In this document: positions 48,852-59,200 of the stretch, piece after piece | Layout of the letters: each line of letters opens with the position of its first letter | How positions within the stretch are numbered: the first letter of the stretch is position 1 | Source: Hydrogenophaga sp. A37 | GTDB taxonomy: Bacteria; Pseudomonadota; Gammaproteobacteria; Burkholderiales; Burkholderiaceae_C | Assembly: GCF_002001205.1 (NCBI RefSeq) | Contig: NZ_MUNZ01000188.1 | Location: forward strand, 121,592-185,591 | DNA: 64,000 bases | Direction of reading: 5' to 3' | Translations under genes and position numbers: made by a program | The notes under the pieces: generated by a model | What the model was told of the DNA's origin: nothing | Seen by the model: the letters and a program-made list of their open reading frames with translations, nothing else | Database searches by the model: none

Positions 48852-49793
48852 TCAAGCCGCCGCAGGCTCCTGTTGCCAGCGGAAATCGGCCACGTCTTTC
48901 GACGGCGGTGCACCGAACGAGCGGCGGTACTCTCGGCTGAACTGCGACGGGCTTTCGTAGCCGACACGAAACGCCGCGGTGGACGCGTCCATGCCGTCGG
49001 AGAGCATGAGGCGGCGCGCCTCGGTGAGGCGCAACTGCTTCTGGTACTGCAACGGGCTCATGGCCGTCAGCGTCTTGAAATGGTGGTGAAAGGTCGAGAG
49101 GCTCATGCCCGATTCGCGGGCCAGGGTCTCGACCCGCAGCGGCTCGGTGAAACGGGCGTTCAGGCTGGCGATGGCGCGCGCCACCTGGTGGCTCTGGGTG
49201 TCCACCGTGGCGATCTGGCGCAGGCGCGCGCCGGCTTCGCCCGTGAGCAGGCGGTAGTGGATCTCGCGCTTGATGAGGGGCGCCAGCGCCGGGATGTGTT
49301 CGGGCTGGTCCAGCAGGGCGAGCAGGCGGTCGAAGGCTTCGAGCAGGGGTGCGGTGAGGGCGCCGGTGGTCATGGCGCGGCTGTCGCGGGCGGCGCTGCC
49401 CAGCGTGGACGTGGGTGCGGGCGACTCCAGCATCAGCGAGGCGATCTCGCGCCAGTCCAGGCGCAGGGCCACCCCGAGGTACGGCCGTTCGGCGCTGGCT
49501 TCGACCACCGCCGTCTTCACCGGCAGGTCCATCGACGTGATCAGGTAACGGTCCTCGCCGTAGCACAGGGTCTCGTCGCCCAGCTTGATCCGTTTGCTGC
49601 CCTGCACGATCACGGCCACGCAGGGTTCGTAAACGCTGCAGACGTTCAGGTAGGGCTGGTTGATGCGGATCAGCATCAGCCCCGGAATCTCGGGGGACAT
49701 TTGCGGTGAGCTGTCGACCGCCCGCTCCAGTAAGCGCCGGACGATGGAGGCGCGCGCGCCGGTGGCAGGTGGGTGGGAGGAAGGATCGGGCAT
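48852..49793 (-). CDS. AraC family transcriptional regulator
   Basis: A 313-residue protein. An N-terminal AraC_N-type sensor domain (PGLMLIRINQPYLNVCSVYEPCVAVIVQGSKRI) is followed by a C-terminal double helix-turn-helix (LRVETLARESGMSLSTFHHHFK; GYESPSQFSREYRRSFG). Divergent from the iorAB-type operon across 198 bp, so it may regulate it. AraC_N-domain regulators commonly sit next to oxidoreductase genes. The inducer is unknown. Confidence 0.88.
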   Translation of the reverse strand: MPDPSSHPPATGARASIVRRLLERAVDSSPQMSPEIPGLMLIRINQPYLNVCSVYEPCVAVIVQGSKRIKLGDETLCYGEDRYLITSMDLPVKTAVVEASAERPYLGVALRLDWREIASLMLESPAPTSTLGSAARDSRAMTTGALTAPLLEAFDRLLALLDQPEHIPALAPLIKREIHYRLLTGEAGARLRQIATVDTQSHQVARAIASLNARFTEPLRVETLARESGMSLSTFHHHFKTLTAMSPLQYQKQLRLTEARRLMLSDGMDASTAAFRVGYESPSQFSREYRRSFGAPPSKDVADFRWQQEPAAA

Positions 49794-49991
49794 GGTGGGT
49801 GCTGGTGTCTGGGCTGCGGGCCATGGTATCGGCCCTTGCCCGTTTGTGCAGCGCGTTCGCAGGATTGGGCAAGCATGGCGCAGGTTCAGGCTAACGCCGG
49901 GCGGGTGCCCTGGCAGACACTGGCGCCCTTCCCGAGGTTCCGGCCGCGGGAACCCCCCGCATTCCCGTCACCCCGTTTTCAGGAGCCTTCC

Positions 49992-50465
49992 ATGACCACC
50001 TTGCAAGTCAACGGCCGCGCACAGCAGCTGGACGTCGACCCCTCCACGCCCGTGCTCTGGGCGCTGCGCGATTCGCTGGGCCTGACCGGCACCAAGTTCG
50101 GCTGCGGCGCGGCCCTGTGCGGTGCCTGCACCGTGCACCTCGATGGCCAGGCGATCCGCTCCTGCGTCACGCCGATCTCGGCCGCCGAAGGCAAGAAGAT
50201 CACGACGGTGGAAGCCATCACCGGCGGCACCGACCGCGTCGGCAAGGCGGTGCACGCCGCCTGGGTGAAGCACGACGTGGCCCAGTGCGGCTACTGCCAG
50301 AGCGGCCAGATCATGAGCGCCACCGCGTTCCTCAAAACGCTGCCCAAGGGCAAACAACCGAGCGCCGCCGACATCGACGCCGCCATGGCCGGCAACGTCT
50401 GCCGCTGTGGCACCTACGCCCGCATCCGAGCCGCCGTGGCCGATGCCGCGCGCAACCTGGCCTGA
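49992..50465 (+). CDS. iorA: [2Fe-2S] subunit of an isoquinoline 1-oxidoreductase-type molybdenum hydroxylase
   Basis: A 157-residue protein with two [2Fe-2S] sites: CGCGAALCGACTVHLDG plus the later Cys (ferredoxin-like), and CGYCQSGQ with CRCGTY (helical domain). It passes electrons from the molybdopterin subunit encoded next. AGGAG precedes the start. IorA naming is by family resemblance; the true substrate may be another aldehyde or N-heterocycle. Confidence 0.85.
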   Translation: MTTLQVNGRAQQLDVDPSTPVLWALRDSLGLTGTKFGCGAALCGACTVHLDGQAIRSCVTPISAAEGKKITTVEAITGGTDRVGKAVHAAWVKHDVAQCGYCQSGQIMSATAFLKTLPKGKQPSAADIDAAMAGNVCRCGTYARIRAAVADAARNLA

Positions 50466-50478
50466 AGGAATACCCACC

Positions 50479-52716
50479 ATGTTCAATGCTTCCACGCACG
50501 AACTTCCGCGCGCCCTGCAACACCTGCTGGCGCGCGATGCCAACACCCCCGCCGTGGCCGAACTGCCGCGCCGCGCCTTCCTCAAACTGGGCGCGGCCAG
50601 CGGCTTTGCGCTCGGCGTCTTCCCGCTGCTGTCGCAGGCACAAGGCAGCGCCGCACCGGCCGCCCTCAAGCCCACGCAGCTGCCCGGCGCCTTCGTGGCC
50701 ATCGCGCCCGACGGCACCGTCACTGTCACCGTCAACCGGCTGGAGTTCGGCCAGGGCGTGCAGACCGCGCTGCCCATGATCCTGGCCGAGGAGCTGGACG
50801 CCGACTGGTCCAAGGTGCGCAGCCAGCTGGGCACCAATGACATGGCCTACGCCGACCCGATGTTTGGCATGCACCTCACCGGCGGTTCCAACTCCATCAA
50901 ACACAGCTTCACCCAGTACCGTGAGCTGGGCGCCCGTGCCCGGGCCATGCTGGTGCAGGCGGCCGCCACGCGCTGGGGCGTGGACGCCGCCAGCCTGCGC
51001 ACGCAGAACGGCGCGGTGCTCGGCGCCGGTGGCCGGCGTCTGGGCTACGGCGAGTTGGCCGAAGCCGCGATGGCCCTGCCGGTGCCCGCCAGCGTCACGC
51101 TCAAGGACCCGAAACAGTTCCGCCTGATCGGCCGGCCCACTTCGCGGCTGGACGCCGTCGCCAAGAGCAGTGGCCGGCAGGACTTCGGCATCGACGTGCG
51201 CCGCCCCGACCAACTGACGGCCGTGATCGCGCGCCCGCCCGTGTTCGGCGCCAAGCTGAAGTCGGTGGACGACACCGCGGCGCGCGCCGTCAAGGGCGTG
51301 AAGGCGGTGCTGCGCGTGCCGCTGGACCGGGGCGCCGAGGGCGTGGCCGTCATCGCCGACGGTTACTGGCCGGCCAAGACCGCACGCGACGCGCTCAAGC
51401 TCGAATGGGACACCGCCGCGGTCGAGAAGGTGGACAGCGCCCGCCAGCTGGTGCAGTACCGCGAACTGGCCGGCCAGCCCGGCGCGAAACACTTCGACGC
51501 CGACATGGCGCCATTGGCCAACGCCCCGAAAAAGATCGAGGCCGAGTTCGTTTTTCCCTACCTGGCGCACGCGCCCATGGAGCCGCTGAACTGCACGGTG
51601 GAGCTGACGGAGCAGGGCGCCACGCTCTGGGTGGGTTCGCAGATGCCCGGCCTGGACGGCATGGCCGCGGCCGGTGCGCTGGGCCTCAAGCCCGAGCAGG
51701 TGAAGGTGCTGGTGCAGTCCGCCGGTGGCGGTTTCGGCCGACGCGCCATCCCCACCAGCGACTACGTGGTGGAGGCCTGCAGCATCGCCAAGGCGGCACA
51801 GGCCGCCGGTCTGCGCGCGCCGGTGCGCACGCTGTGGAGCCGCGAGGACGACATCAAGGGCGGCTACTACCGCCCCATGCACCTGCACCGCGCGCAGGTG
51901 GGCTTTGATGCGGAAGGCAAGGTGCTGGCCTGGGAGCACGTGATCGTGGGCCAGTCCATCCTGACCGGTTCGCCCTTCGAGGGAATGATGGTCAAGAACG
52001 GCGTCGACATGACCGCCGTGGAGGGCATGCGCACGCCGTACCCGCTGCCCATGCGGCTGACGGTGCACCACCCCAAGCAGAACGTGCCGGTGCTGTGGTG
52101 GCGCAGCGTGGGCAGCACCCACACGGCCTTCGTCATGGAAACGCTGATCGACCAGATCGCCCGCGAAACCAAGCAAGACCCAGTGGCCTACCGCATGAAG
52201 CTCATGGGGGCCGAGCACCCGCGCCACCGCGCGGCCCTGCAACTGGCGGTGGACAAGAGTGGCTACGGCAAGAAGCAGCTGCCCGCCGGCCGCGCCTGGG
52301 GCGTGGCGGTGCACGAGTCCTTTGAATCGGTGGTGGCCTACGTGGTCGAAGCCTCGGTGAAAGACGGCCAGCCGGTGCTGCACACGGTCACGGCCGGGGT
52401 GCACTGCAACCTGGTGGTCAACCCGCGCACGGTGGAGGCACAGGTGCAGGGCGCGGCCCTGATGGGCCTGGGCATGTGCCTGCCGGGGGCGGCCATCACG
52501 CTCAAGGATGGCGTGGTCGAGCAGCAGAACTTTGGCGACTACACGGTGGCACGCTTGACCGACATGCCGGCCATCAGCGTGCACACCGTGCCCAGCGCTG
52601 AGCCACCCACCGGCATGGGCGAGCCCGGCCTGCCGCCGCTGGCACCGGCCTTCGCCAACGCCGTGAGCCGCCTGACCGGCAAGCCGCTGCGCGAACTGCC
52701 GTTCAAGCTGGCCTGA
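50479..52716 (+). CDS. iorB: Molybdopterin-binding subunit, IorB-like aldehyde oxidase/xanthine dehydrogenase family
   Basis: A 745-residue protein with a twin-arginine signal (PRRAFLKLGAASGFALG, about residues 30-46), so it is folded with cofactor and exported to the periplasm. Molybdopterin motifs include GGGFGRR, HAPMEPLNC and a C-terminal GMGEPGLPPLAPA with the likely catalytic Glu. It pairs with the [2Fe-2S] subunit 13 bp upstream. An electron acceptor such as a cytochrome is not seen in the window. Confidence 0.88.
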   Translation: MFNASTHELPRALQHLLARDANTPAVAELPRRAFLKLGAASGFALGVFPLLSQAQGSAAPAALKPTQLPGAFVAIAPDGTVTVTVNRLEFGQGVQTALPMILAEELDADWSKVRSQLGTNDMAYADPMFGMHLTGGSNSIKHSFTQYRELGARARAMLVQAAATRWGVDAASLRTQNGAVLGAGGRRLGYGELAEAAMALPVPASVTLKDPKQFRLIGRPTSRLDAVAKSSGRQDFGIDVRRPDQLTAVIARPPVFGAKLKSVDDTAARAVKGVKAVLRVPLDRGAEGVAVIADGYWPAKTARDALKLEWDTAAVEKVDSARQLVQYRELAGQPGAKHFDADMAPLANAPKKIEAEFVFPYLAHAPMEPLNCTVELTEQGATLWVGSQMPGLDGMAAAGALGLKPEQVKVLVQSAGGGFGRRAIPTSDYVVEACSIAKAAQAAGLRAPVRTLWSREDDIKGGYYRPMHLHRAQVGFDAEGKVLAWEHVIVGQSILTGSPFEGMMVKNGVDMTAVEGMRTPYPLPMRLTVHHPKQNVPVLWWRSVGSTHTAFVMETLIDQIARETKQDPVAYRMKLMGAEHPRHRAALQLAVDKSGYGKKQLPAGRAWGVAVHESFESVVAYVVEASVKDGQPVLHTVTAGVHCNLVVNPRTVEAQVQGAALMGLGMCLPGAAITLKDGVVEQQNFGDYTVARLTDMPAISVHTVPSAEPPTGMGEPGLPPLAPAFANAVSRLTGKPLRELPFKLA

Positions 52717-52730
52717 AGGTGAAAGGAGCG

Positions 52731-53180
52731 ATGCCCGTGAAACCACACCTTTCACGCAGGGCGCTCATGGCCTGTCTGATGATCACGGTCGGCACTGCCG
52801 GGGCGCAAACCGCGTCGATGAAGGACGTCCTGCGCATCCGCATCGACGTTGGCGGACAGGTGCTCACAGCCACCTTGGTCGACAACCCGACCACGCGGGA
52901 CCTCATGTTGCAGCTGCCGCTGGTGCTGACCGCCAAGGACTTCATGGCGACCGAGAAGGTTGCCTATCCCCCGCGCAAGCTGTCGGTGGATGGGGCGCCA
53001 GCGTCTTACACGCCAGTGGAAGGCGACCTGTGTTACTACGGACCGTGGGGCAACCTGGCATTGTTCTATGCGTCCGGGAAACCCTCACCGGGTCTGGTGC
53101 TTCTGGGTCGGTTCGATGGCCCTGTTGACGCTCTGCGGAAACAAGGCGAAACCGCGGTGCGGATCGAGCGGGTCCGGTAG
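52731..53180 (+). CDS. Secreted cyclophilin-like fold protein
   Basis: A 149-residue protein with an N-terminal signal containing twin arginines (HLSRRALMACLMITVGTAGAQ). A cyclophilin-like beta-barrel domain follows (VLTATLVDNPTTRDLMLQLPL, EGDLCYYGPWGNLALFY). AAAGGAG lies only two bases before ATG 52731, so the in-frame GTG at 52737 may be the true start. Its place between iorB and xdhC suggests co-expression. The molecular role is unknown. Confidence 0.7.
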   Translation: MPVKPHLSRRALMACLMITVGTAGAQTASMKDVLRIRIDVGGQVLTATLVDNPTTRDLMLQLPLVLTAKDFMATEKVAYPPRKLSVDGAPASYTPVEGDLCYYGPWGNLALFYASGKPSPGLVLLGRFDGPVDALRKQGETAVRIERVR

Positions 53181-53201
53181 GCCCAAAGGAAGGAACACAC
53201 C

Positions 53202-54251
53202 ATGGAAGACTTGGACACCCAAGTCCTGCGCGCGGCGCAGGCCTGGCACACAGCGGGCTTGCCCGTGCTGCTCGTCACGGTGACCCGCACCTGGGGATCA
53301 TCGCCGCGGCCGCCGGGCTCGCTCATGGCCATCAACGGCCGGGGTGAAACGGTGGGTTCGGTCTCGGGCGGCTGCATCGAGGACGACCTGATCCGCCGCG
53401 TGCGCGAAGAAGGGCTGGACGCGGTGTGCGCGCAAGGCCGGCCCGCCACCCTGCGCTACGGCATCTCCGCCGACCAGGCGCACCGCTTTGGCCTGCCCTG
53501 CGGTGGCACGGTGGAGCTGGTGCTGGAGCCGGTGGCCGCGCACAGCCAGCTACCCGCATTGCTGCAGGCCAACCTGGAGCGGCGCAGCACCCAGCGCCGG
53601 CTGGACCTGCGCAGCGGCGCGGTGGACCTGCAACCGGGCCGGCGCGACGGCATGCCCGAGTTGACCGACGACGCCCTGATCACCCACTTCGGCCCGCGGC
53701 ACCGGCTGATCCTCATCGGCGCCGGCGACCTCTCGCGTTTCCTGAGCCAGATGGCGCTGAGCCTGAACTTCGAGGTCATCGTCTGCGACCCGCGCGAGGA
53801 ACAGCGCGCCAGCTGGACGCTGGATGGCGCGACCCTCAGCCACGAGATGCCGGACGACCTGATCCTGCGCCTGAAGCCCGACGCGCGCACCGCCGTGGTG
53901 GCACTGACGCACGACCCCAAGCTCGACGATCTGGCCTTGATCGACGCCCTGCAGTCCGAGGCCTTCTATGTCGGCGCCATCGGCTCGCGGCGCCACACCG
54001 CGCTGCGGCGCGACCGCCTGCGCGAACACTTCGGTCTGGGCGAGGTCGAGCTGGACGCGCTGCACGGGCCGGCCGGCCTGTACATCGGCAGCAAGACACC
54101 GGCCGAGATCGCGCTGTCCATCATGGCCGAGGTGGTGGCGGCGAAGAACGGCATTGCGCGGGCCGCGCTGGTGCCCGTGGCCGAGGGCAAGGCGGCGCAG
54201 CCGGGCGGCGGTGCGTCGCCAGCGGAACTGCCCGCGAGTTGCGCGGTGTAA
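53202..54251 (+). CDS. xdhC: XdhC family molybdenum-cofactor insertion protein
   Basis: A 349-residue protein. The N-terminal XdhC/CoxI domain has TVTRTWGSSPRPPGSLMAI and SVSGGCIEDDLIRRV. The Rossmann-like C-terminal domain has LILIGAGDLSRFL and AIGSRRHTALRRDRL. XdhC binds and sulfurates molybdenum cofactor for hydroxylases, which fits the iorAB-type genes upstream. AAAGGAAGG precedes ATG 53202. Confidence 0.88.
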   Translation: MEDLDTQVLRAAQAWHTAGLPVLLVTVTRTWGSSPRPPGSLMAINGRGETVGSVSGGCIEDDLIRRVREEGLDAVCAQGRPATLRYGISADQAHRFGLPCGGTVELVLEPVAAHSQLPALLQANLERRSTQRRLDLRSGAVDLQPGRRDGMPELTDDALITHFGPRHRLILIGAGDLSRFLSQMALSLNFEVIVCDPREEQRASWTLDGATLSHEMPDDLILRLKPDARTAVVALTHDPKLDDLALIDALQSEAFYVGAIGSRRHTALRRDRLREHFGLGEVELDALHGPAGLYIGSKTPAEIALSIMAEVVAAKNGIARAALVPVAEGKAAQPGGGASPAELPASCAV

Positions 54252-54353
54252 AGGACCTGTGAGGGCTCGGGCAGCGGGTCGCGCCGCCGAAGCCGACCCC
54301 GCCCCGAGTGGGTGCTTGCTGGGGCACGCATACTGCGGGCCAAGGAGTCCCCC

Positions 54354-54887
54354 ATGAACCATTCAACCATCGTGCTCGGCGGCGGCTGCTTCTGGTGCAC
54401 CGAGAGCGTGTACAAGGAAGTGCGCGGCGTGACCGACGTCGAGTCCGGCTACTGCAACGGCCAGGCGCACCAGCCCAGCTACGAAGACGTGTGCACGGGC
54501 ACCACCGGCTGCAACGAGGTGGTGAAGCTGACCTACGACCTGTCCGTGATCAGCACCCGCGAGATCCTCGAAATCTTCTTCGTGATCCACGACCCGACCA
54601 CGCTCAACCGCCAGGGCAACGACGCCGGCACGCAGTACCGCAGCGGCATCTACTTCACCAACGACGAACAGCGGCGGACCGCGCAGAGCTTGCTGGACGA
54701 GCTGGAGCGCGACCAGGTTTTTGGCCGTCCCGTCGTGACCGAGCTGCTGCCGCTGGCGAACTACTGGCCCGCCGAGGACTACCACCAGGACTTCTTCGAA
54801 CGCAACCCGCACCAGGGTTACTGCATGGCCGTGGCCGCGCCCAAGGTGGCGAAGTTTCGCAAGACCTTCGCCCGTCTGGCGAAATAG
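54354..54887 (+). CDS. msrA: Peptide methionine (S)-S-oxide reductase MsrA
   Basis: A 177-residue protein with the active-site motif GGGCFWCTE at the N-terminus (catalytic Cys in GCFWC). The conserved GYCNGQAHQPSYEDVCTG, FFVIHDPTTLNRQGNDAGTQYRSGIY and DYHQDFFERNP follow. It repairs oxidised methionine in the cytoplasm. CAAGGAG precedes ATG 54354. It is separate from the molybdenum genes. Confidence 0.95.
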   Translation: MNHSTIVLGGGCFWCTESVYKEVRGVTDVESGYCNGQAHQPSYEDVCTGTTGCNEVVKLTYDLSVISTREILEIFFVIHDPTTLNRQGNDAGTQYRSGIYFTNDEQRRTAQSLLDELERDQVFGRPVVTELLPLANYWPAEDYHQDFFERNPHQGYCMAVAAPKVAKFRKTFARLAK

Positions 54888-55048
54888 GCCCCCACGCTGC
54901 GCCGCTGCGCGGGTCGCTGCCCCCCCAAGGGGGCTGATCCGCTTTGGGGCGGCCCGGCGGCGGATCGAGGCCCCCACGCTCCGCCGCTGCGCGGGTCGCT
55001 GCCCCCCAAGGGGGCTGATCCGCCTTGGGGCGGCCCGGCGGCGGATCG
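54887..55048. repeat. Two tandem copies of an 82-bp intergenic repeat
   Basis: Copy 1 (54887-54968) and copy 2 (54969-55048) differ at only a few bases. Each holds CCCCCCAAGGGGG-type self-complementary sequence and inverted arms GATCCGC...GCGGATC. It fills the convergent gap between msrA and the exporter gene. It looks like a dispersed GC-rich intergenic element that may also act as a bidirectional terminator. Confidence 0.8.
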
Positions 55049-55068
55049 CGGTCGCGGTGGTCGGGCGC

Positions 55069-56019
55069 TCAGTGGCTCAGACTGGCCCGAAGCCGGGGCC
55101 AGAGCACGATGACCGCGAGGCCGCCGAGCACCAGCGCTGCCGCACCGAGCTTCCACCCCGGCAGGCTTTCGCCCAGCGACAAGGCAGAAGCCCCCATGCC
55201 GAACACCGGCACCAGCAAGGCCAGCGGCGCCACGGTGGCGGCGGGGTGGCGGGCGAGCAGCCAGTTCCACACGCCGTAGCCAAAGAGCGTGTTGCCCAGC
55301 GCCTGCCAGAGCACACTGGCCCAGACCAGCGGCGTGGCCTGGGTGATGGCGCTGTGCATCAGGGCAGGCCCTTCAACCAGCCATGAGATGGCCAGCAGCG
55401 GCGGCACCGCGAACACGCTGCTCCAGACCATGAAGTGCAGCATGTTCACGGGCCCGAGCGACTTCACCACCAGGTTGGCGCCGGCCCAGAAGAAGGCGGC
55501 CGACATCACCAGGCCCAGCCCCAGCCAGGTGACCACCGCCGCGTCCAGGTTCAGGGCGATCACGCCCAGACCGGCCAGCGCCAGCAACAGGCCCACCAGC
55601 TGAAAACCGCGCACGCGCTCGCCCATGAGCGCGAGCGACAGGCCGATGGTGAAAAACACCTGGATCTGCACCACCAGCGAGGCGAGCCCGGGCGAAATGT
55701 GGCCCTGCATGGCCACGAACAGCAGTCCGAACTGGCCCACGCCCAGCAGTACCCCGAAGGCGGCCATCTTGCGCCAGGGTGCGGTCGGCCGTGGCACGAA
55801 CAGCAGCCAGGGCAGGGCGGAGAACGCGAAACGCAGCGTGGCAAACAGGAAGGGCGGCAGACCGTCCAGGCCCCAGCGGATGACCACGAAATTGGTGCCC
55901 CAGACAAACACCACCGCGAGGGCGAGAAACAGGTGGGTGGTCGGCAATCGGGGCTCCGGTGAAACAGGGCTTTCAGTGTAGCGAGCGGGTGCCGATGCAC
56001 CGGGTTCCACCGGTTTCAT
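55069..56019 (-). CDS. eamA: EamA family exporter (O-acetylserine/cysteine exporter-like)
   Basis: A 316-residue membrane protein with ten predicted spans in two EamA repeats. The first repeat (LALAVVFVWGTNFVVIRWGLDGLPP; GQFGLLFVAMQGHISPGLASLVVQIQVFF) closely resembles E. coli EamA/YdeD, which exports O-acetylserine and cysteine. ATG 56019 was taken, but no ribosome binding site is visible and a start nearer residue 25 is possible. Substrate by resemblance only. Confidence 0.8.
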   Translation of the reverse strand: MKPVEPGASAPARYTESPVSPEPRLPTTHLFLALAVVFVWGTNFVVIRWGLDGLPPFLFATLRFAFSALPWLLFVPRPTAPWRKMAAFGVLLGVGQFGLLFVAMQGHISPGLASLVVQIQVFFTIGLSLALMGERVRGFQLVGLLLALAGLGVIALNLDAAVVTWLGLGLVMSAAFFWAGANLVVKSLGPVNMLHFMVWSSVFAVPPLLAISWLVEGPALMHSAITQATPLVWASVLWQALGNTLFGYGVWNWLLARHPAATVAPLALLVPVFGMGASALSLGESLPGWKLGAAALVLGGLAVIVLWPRLRASLSH

Positions 56020-56049
56020 GAACTTGTGGCGCGGGCCCGTCAGCCAAGA

Positions 56050-56078
56050 GGTTACATATTGCGAGGGGGCGTGTAACC
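56050..56078. promoter_or_regulatory. Inverted repeat upstream of the intact DUF4347 gene
   Basis: GGTTACA (56050-56056) and TGTAACC (56072-56078) are perfect arms around a 15-base spacer, centred in the divergent gap between the exporter and the surface-protein gene. It fits a dimeric regulator's site. Which gene it serves is unclear. Confidence 0.45.
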
Positions 56079-56223
56079 AAAGCATTCACTCTTGTTTTTA
56101 TTGGCTTTTTTTGCCGCTCAGCGCTTCAGGACGGGGGTGATCTGCCGAAGAGAAGGGTGTACCGGGGCTTTATCCAGCGATCTGCGATGGGCAATGTCAG
56201 CACCCGGCACGGAGGACTCTGGC

Positions 56224-59200
56224 ATGAACAAGACTTACCGATCGATCTGGAACGCCAGCTTGGGTTGTTATGTGGCAGCGCCTGAATGCGCCTCGTCCCA
56301 CCGCTCTGGCACTTCAGCGACTCGTGTGGTCCGTTGCCGCGAATCGTTGCGTTCGGGCATTCCGATGGTGCTCGAATCGCGCGTGTTGTTTGACGGCGCC
56401 ATGGTGGCCACCGTGATCGAACAAGACAGTGCCAGCGACGCGCCCGTGGTCGAGGAGGCCGAGCCAGACGCGGAGGATGACACCGTCGCAGAAGCGCCGG
56501 CGCAGCCCGCTGCGACCCCCGCCGAAGACGACGAACCCGCCCCGCAAGCCGATGCCGACGACACGGCCGTAGAGGAAGCCGTTGCCGAAGAACCTGTTGC
56601 AGACGAAGCAGCCGACGACGACGAATCGGACACCACCCTTGCCAACCCCGAAACCGCCGAAGCACCCCGCGTGGAAGTGGTGTTTGTCGACGCGCGCGTG
56701 CCCGATGTCGCGGCGTTCGAGGCGCCTGGGCGCGAGGTGATCGTGCTGTCGATGGATCAGGACGGTATTGCGCAGATCGCCAGCGCGCTGAATGGCCGCA
56801 CCGACATCGATGCCATCCACATCGTCAGCCACGGCGGTGACGGCTACCTTAACCTGGGCAGTGGCCAGGTCACGATCGATTCCATCCAGTCCACCCAGCT
56901 GCAGTATCTGCAAGCCATCGGCCAGTCCCTCAGCGCCGACGGCGACATCCTGATCTACGCCTGCGACTACGCGTCGGGCGCCTCGGGCCTGGAGGCCATG
57001 AACCTGCTGGCCGACATCACCGGCGCCGACGTGTCGGCATCGGTGGACGCCACGGGTGATGCGTCGCTCGGTGCCGACTGGACGCTGGAGCGCACCACGG
57101 GCACGGTGGAAGCCGTCGCGCTGGCGCCCACCGGCTGGGTCCATGCGTTGGACTTCGCCTTCACGCCGGTGGGATCGACCGGCGCCATGGGGCTCGCCGA
57201 AACCATCATGGGCGCGGGCATCACGGTCACCTCGGCCACCTACCAGGGCGGCGCCGAGCAGTCGGGCACCTTCACGGCCGGTTCCAGCGTGACCTTCGGC
57301 AACAACGTGCTGGGCTTCAGCGCGGGCGCCCTGTTGTCCACCTCCGAGTACGCTGAGGGTGTGGCGGGTCCAAACGAATATCCGGTTTTTGGGGACGATG
57401 CGATTTCCGGTGTGGACGGCAATGCCGAGCTGAACGCCCTGTCGGGTGGCTTCGATACCTTCGACGCCGCGATACTGGATATCACCTTCGTGCCCGACGT
57501 GCCGCCAGGCGCTCAGGTGGGTGACGTGGTGCGCATGACCATTGAAGTGGTGTTCGGTTCCGACGAGTACCTGGAGTACGTCAACGGAGGGTTCAACGAC
57601 GTGATGGCGATCGTGGTCAACGGCGTCAACCAGTCGCTGGTGCCCAATGCATCGGGTGGCGAATCGGCTATCAGCATCGACAGCGTCAACAACCTGCAGA
57701 ACCCGTCGCTGTTTGTGGACAACTCGGGCGTGGTGGACGGCGGCACTGGCACCGTCACCGGCGCGCCCTACCATACCGAGATGGATGGCTTCACCATCAC
57801 CATTCCGCTGGTGTTCGACGTGATCCTCGGTCAGGAGAACACCCTGCGCGTGGCCATTGCCGACACAGGCGACCAGTACTACGACTCGTGGCTCTTCGTG
57901 CGAGCCGACTCGGCACAGACCGCGATCGTGGCCGAAGACGACACCATCACCACCGCCACCAACCTGCCCGCCACGGTGGACCTGACGGCCAACGACTACA
58001 ACCTGGCGGCAGCGCCCATGACGCTGACCCACATTCAGGGTCAGGCGGTGACCCAGGGCCAGGTCATCATCCTGGAATCGGGCGTTCAACTCACGGTCGG
58101 CGCGGGTGGCGAGGTCACCGTCACCGGCAACGGCACCGACGCCGTTCACGACACCTTCACCTACCAGATCTCCAACGGGATGGGTGGTGTGGCCTCGGCC
58201 ACGGTGGATGTGGACGTCACGGCTCCCAACCTCAACCCGCCGGTGGCTCAGAACGACAGCGAGGCGGTGTCTGCCAACGGCACGCTCAGCGACAGCGTGT
58301 TGACGGACAACGGCAACGGTCCCGACACCGACCTCATCGGCGATCCGCTCACTGTGACGCAGGTCAACCTGACCTCGTTCGATCCGGGCGAGCCCACGGC
58401 CCTGCCTTCGGGCGCCCTGCTGACCATGAACAGCAACGGCAGCTACGTCTACAACCCGAACGGTCAATTCCAGTTCCTGGCCGCTGGCGCGACCACGGTC
58501 GACACCTTCAGCTACACCGTCAACGACGGGCAGGGTGGCAACGACACCGCCACCGTGTCGATCACCATCACCGGCGTCAACGATGCACCGGTGGCCGTGG
58601 ACGACAGCTTCAGCGTCGGCGAAGACATCGGGGTGGGTTTGGGCGGCATCCTGGCCAACGACAGCGACCCGGACGGCGACGAGATCTACATCGACATGAA
58701 CAGCGCGGCGGGCTCCGCCGGTGGCCAGTTCAGCTTCGACGATTCGGGCATCCTCCTGTTCAATCCCGACGGCGATTTCGACGATCTCGCGGTGGGCCAG
58801 AGCCGCACCACCGACTTCACCTACACCCTCCACGACTCGCAAGGTGCCAGCGCCGCGGCCACCGTGACGGTGACCGTCAACGGCGCCAACGACAACCCGC
58901 AAGGCACCGACGACAGCTTTGTCGGCGACGAAGACAGCGTTCTCTTCCTGGCCAACCTGCTGGGCAACGACACCGACGCCGAGGGCGACGCGCTCTACTT
59001 GGACATGAACAGCACCGCCGGCAGCAACGGCGGCCAGTTCTCCAGGGACGACGGCGGCTCGGTGAGCTTCAACCCCGACGGCGACTTCGACGACCTGGCG
59101 GTGGGCGAGAGCCGCACCACCGGCTTTTCCTATGTCGTCTATGACGATCAGGGCGGCAGCGGCACGGCCACCGTGATCTTGACCGTCAATGGCCTCAACG

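Noticed and set aside
56092..56223. Extended N-terminus of the intact DUF4347 protein
   Set aside because: The ESPR motif starts at ATG 56224 with GGAGG nine bases upstream; the preceding 44 codons look non-coding.
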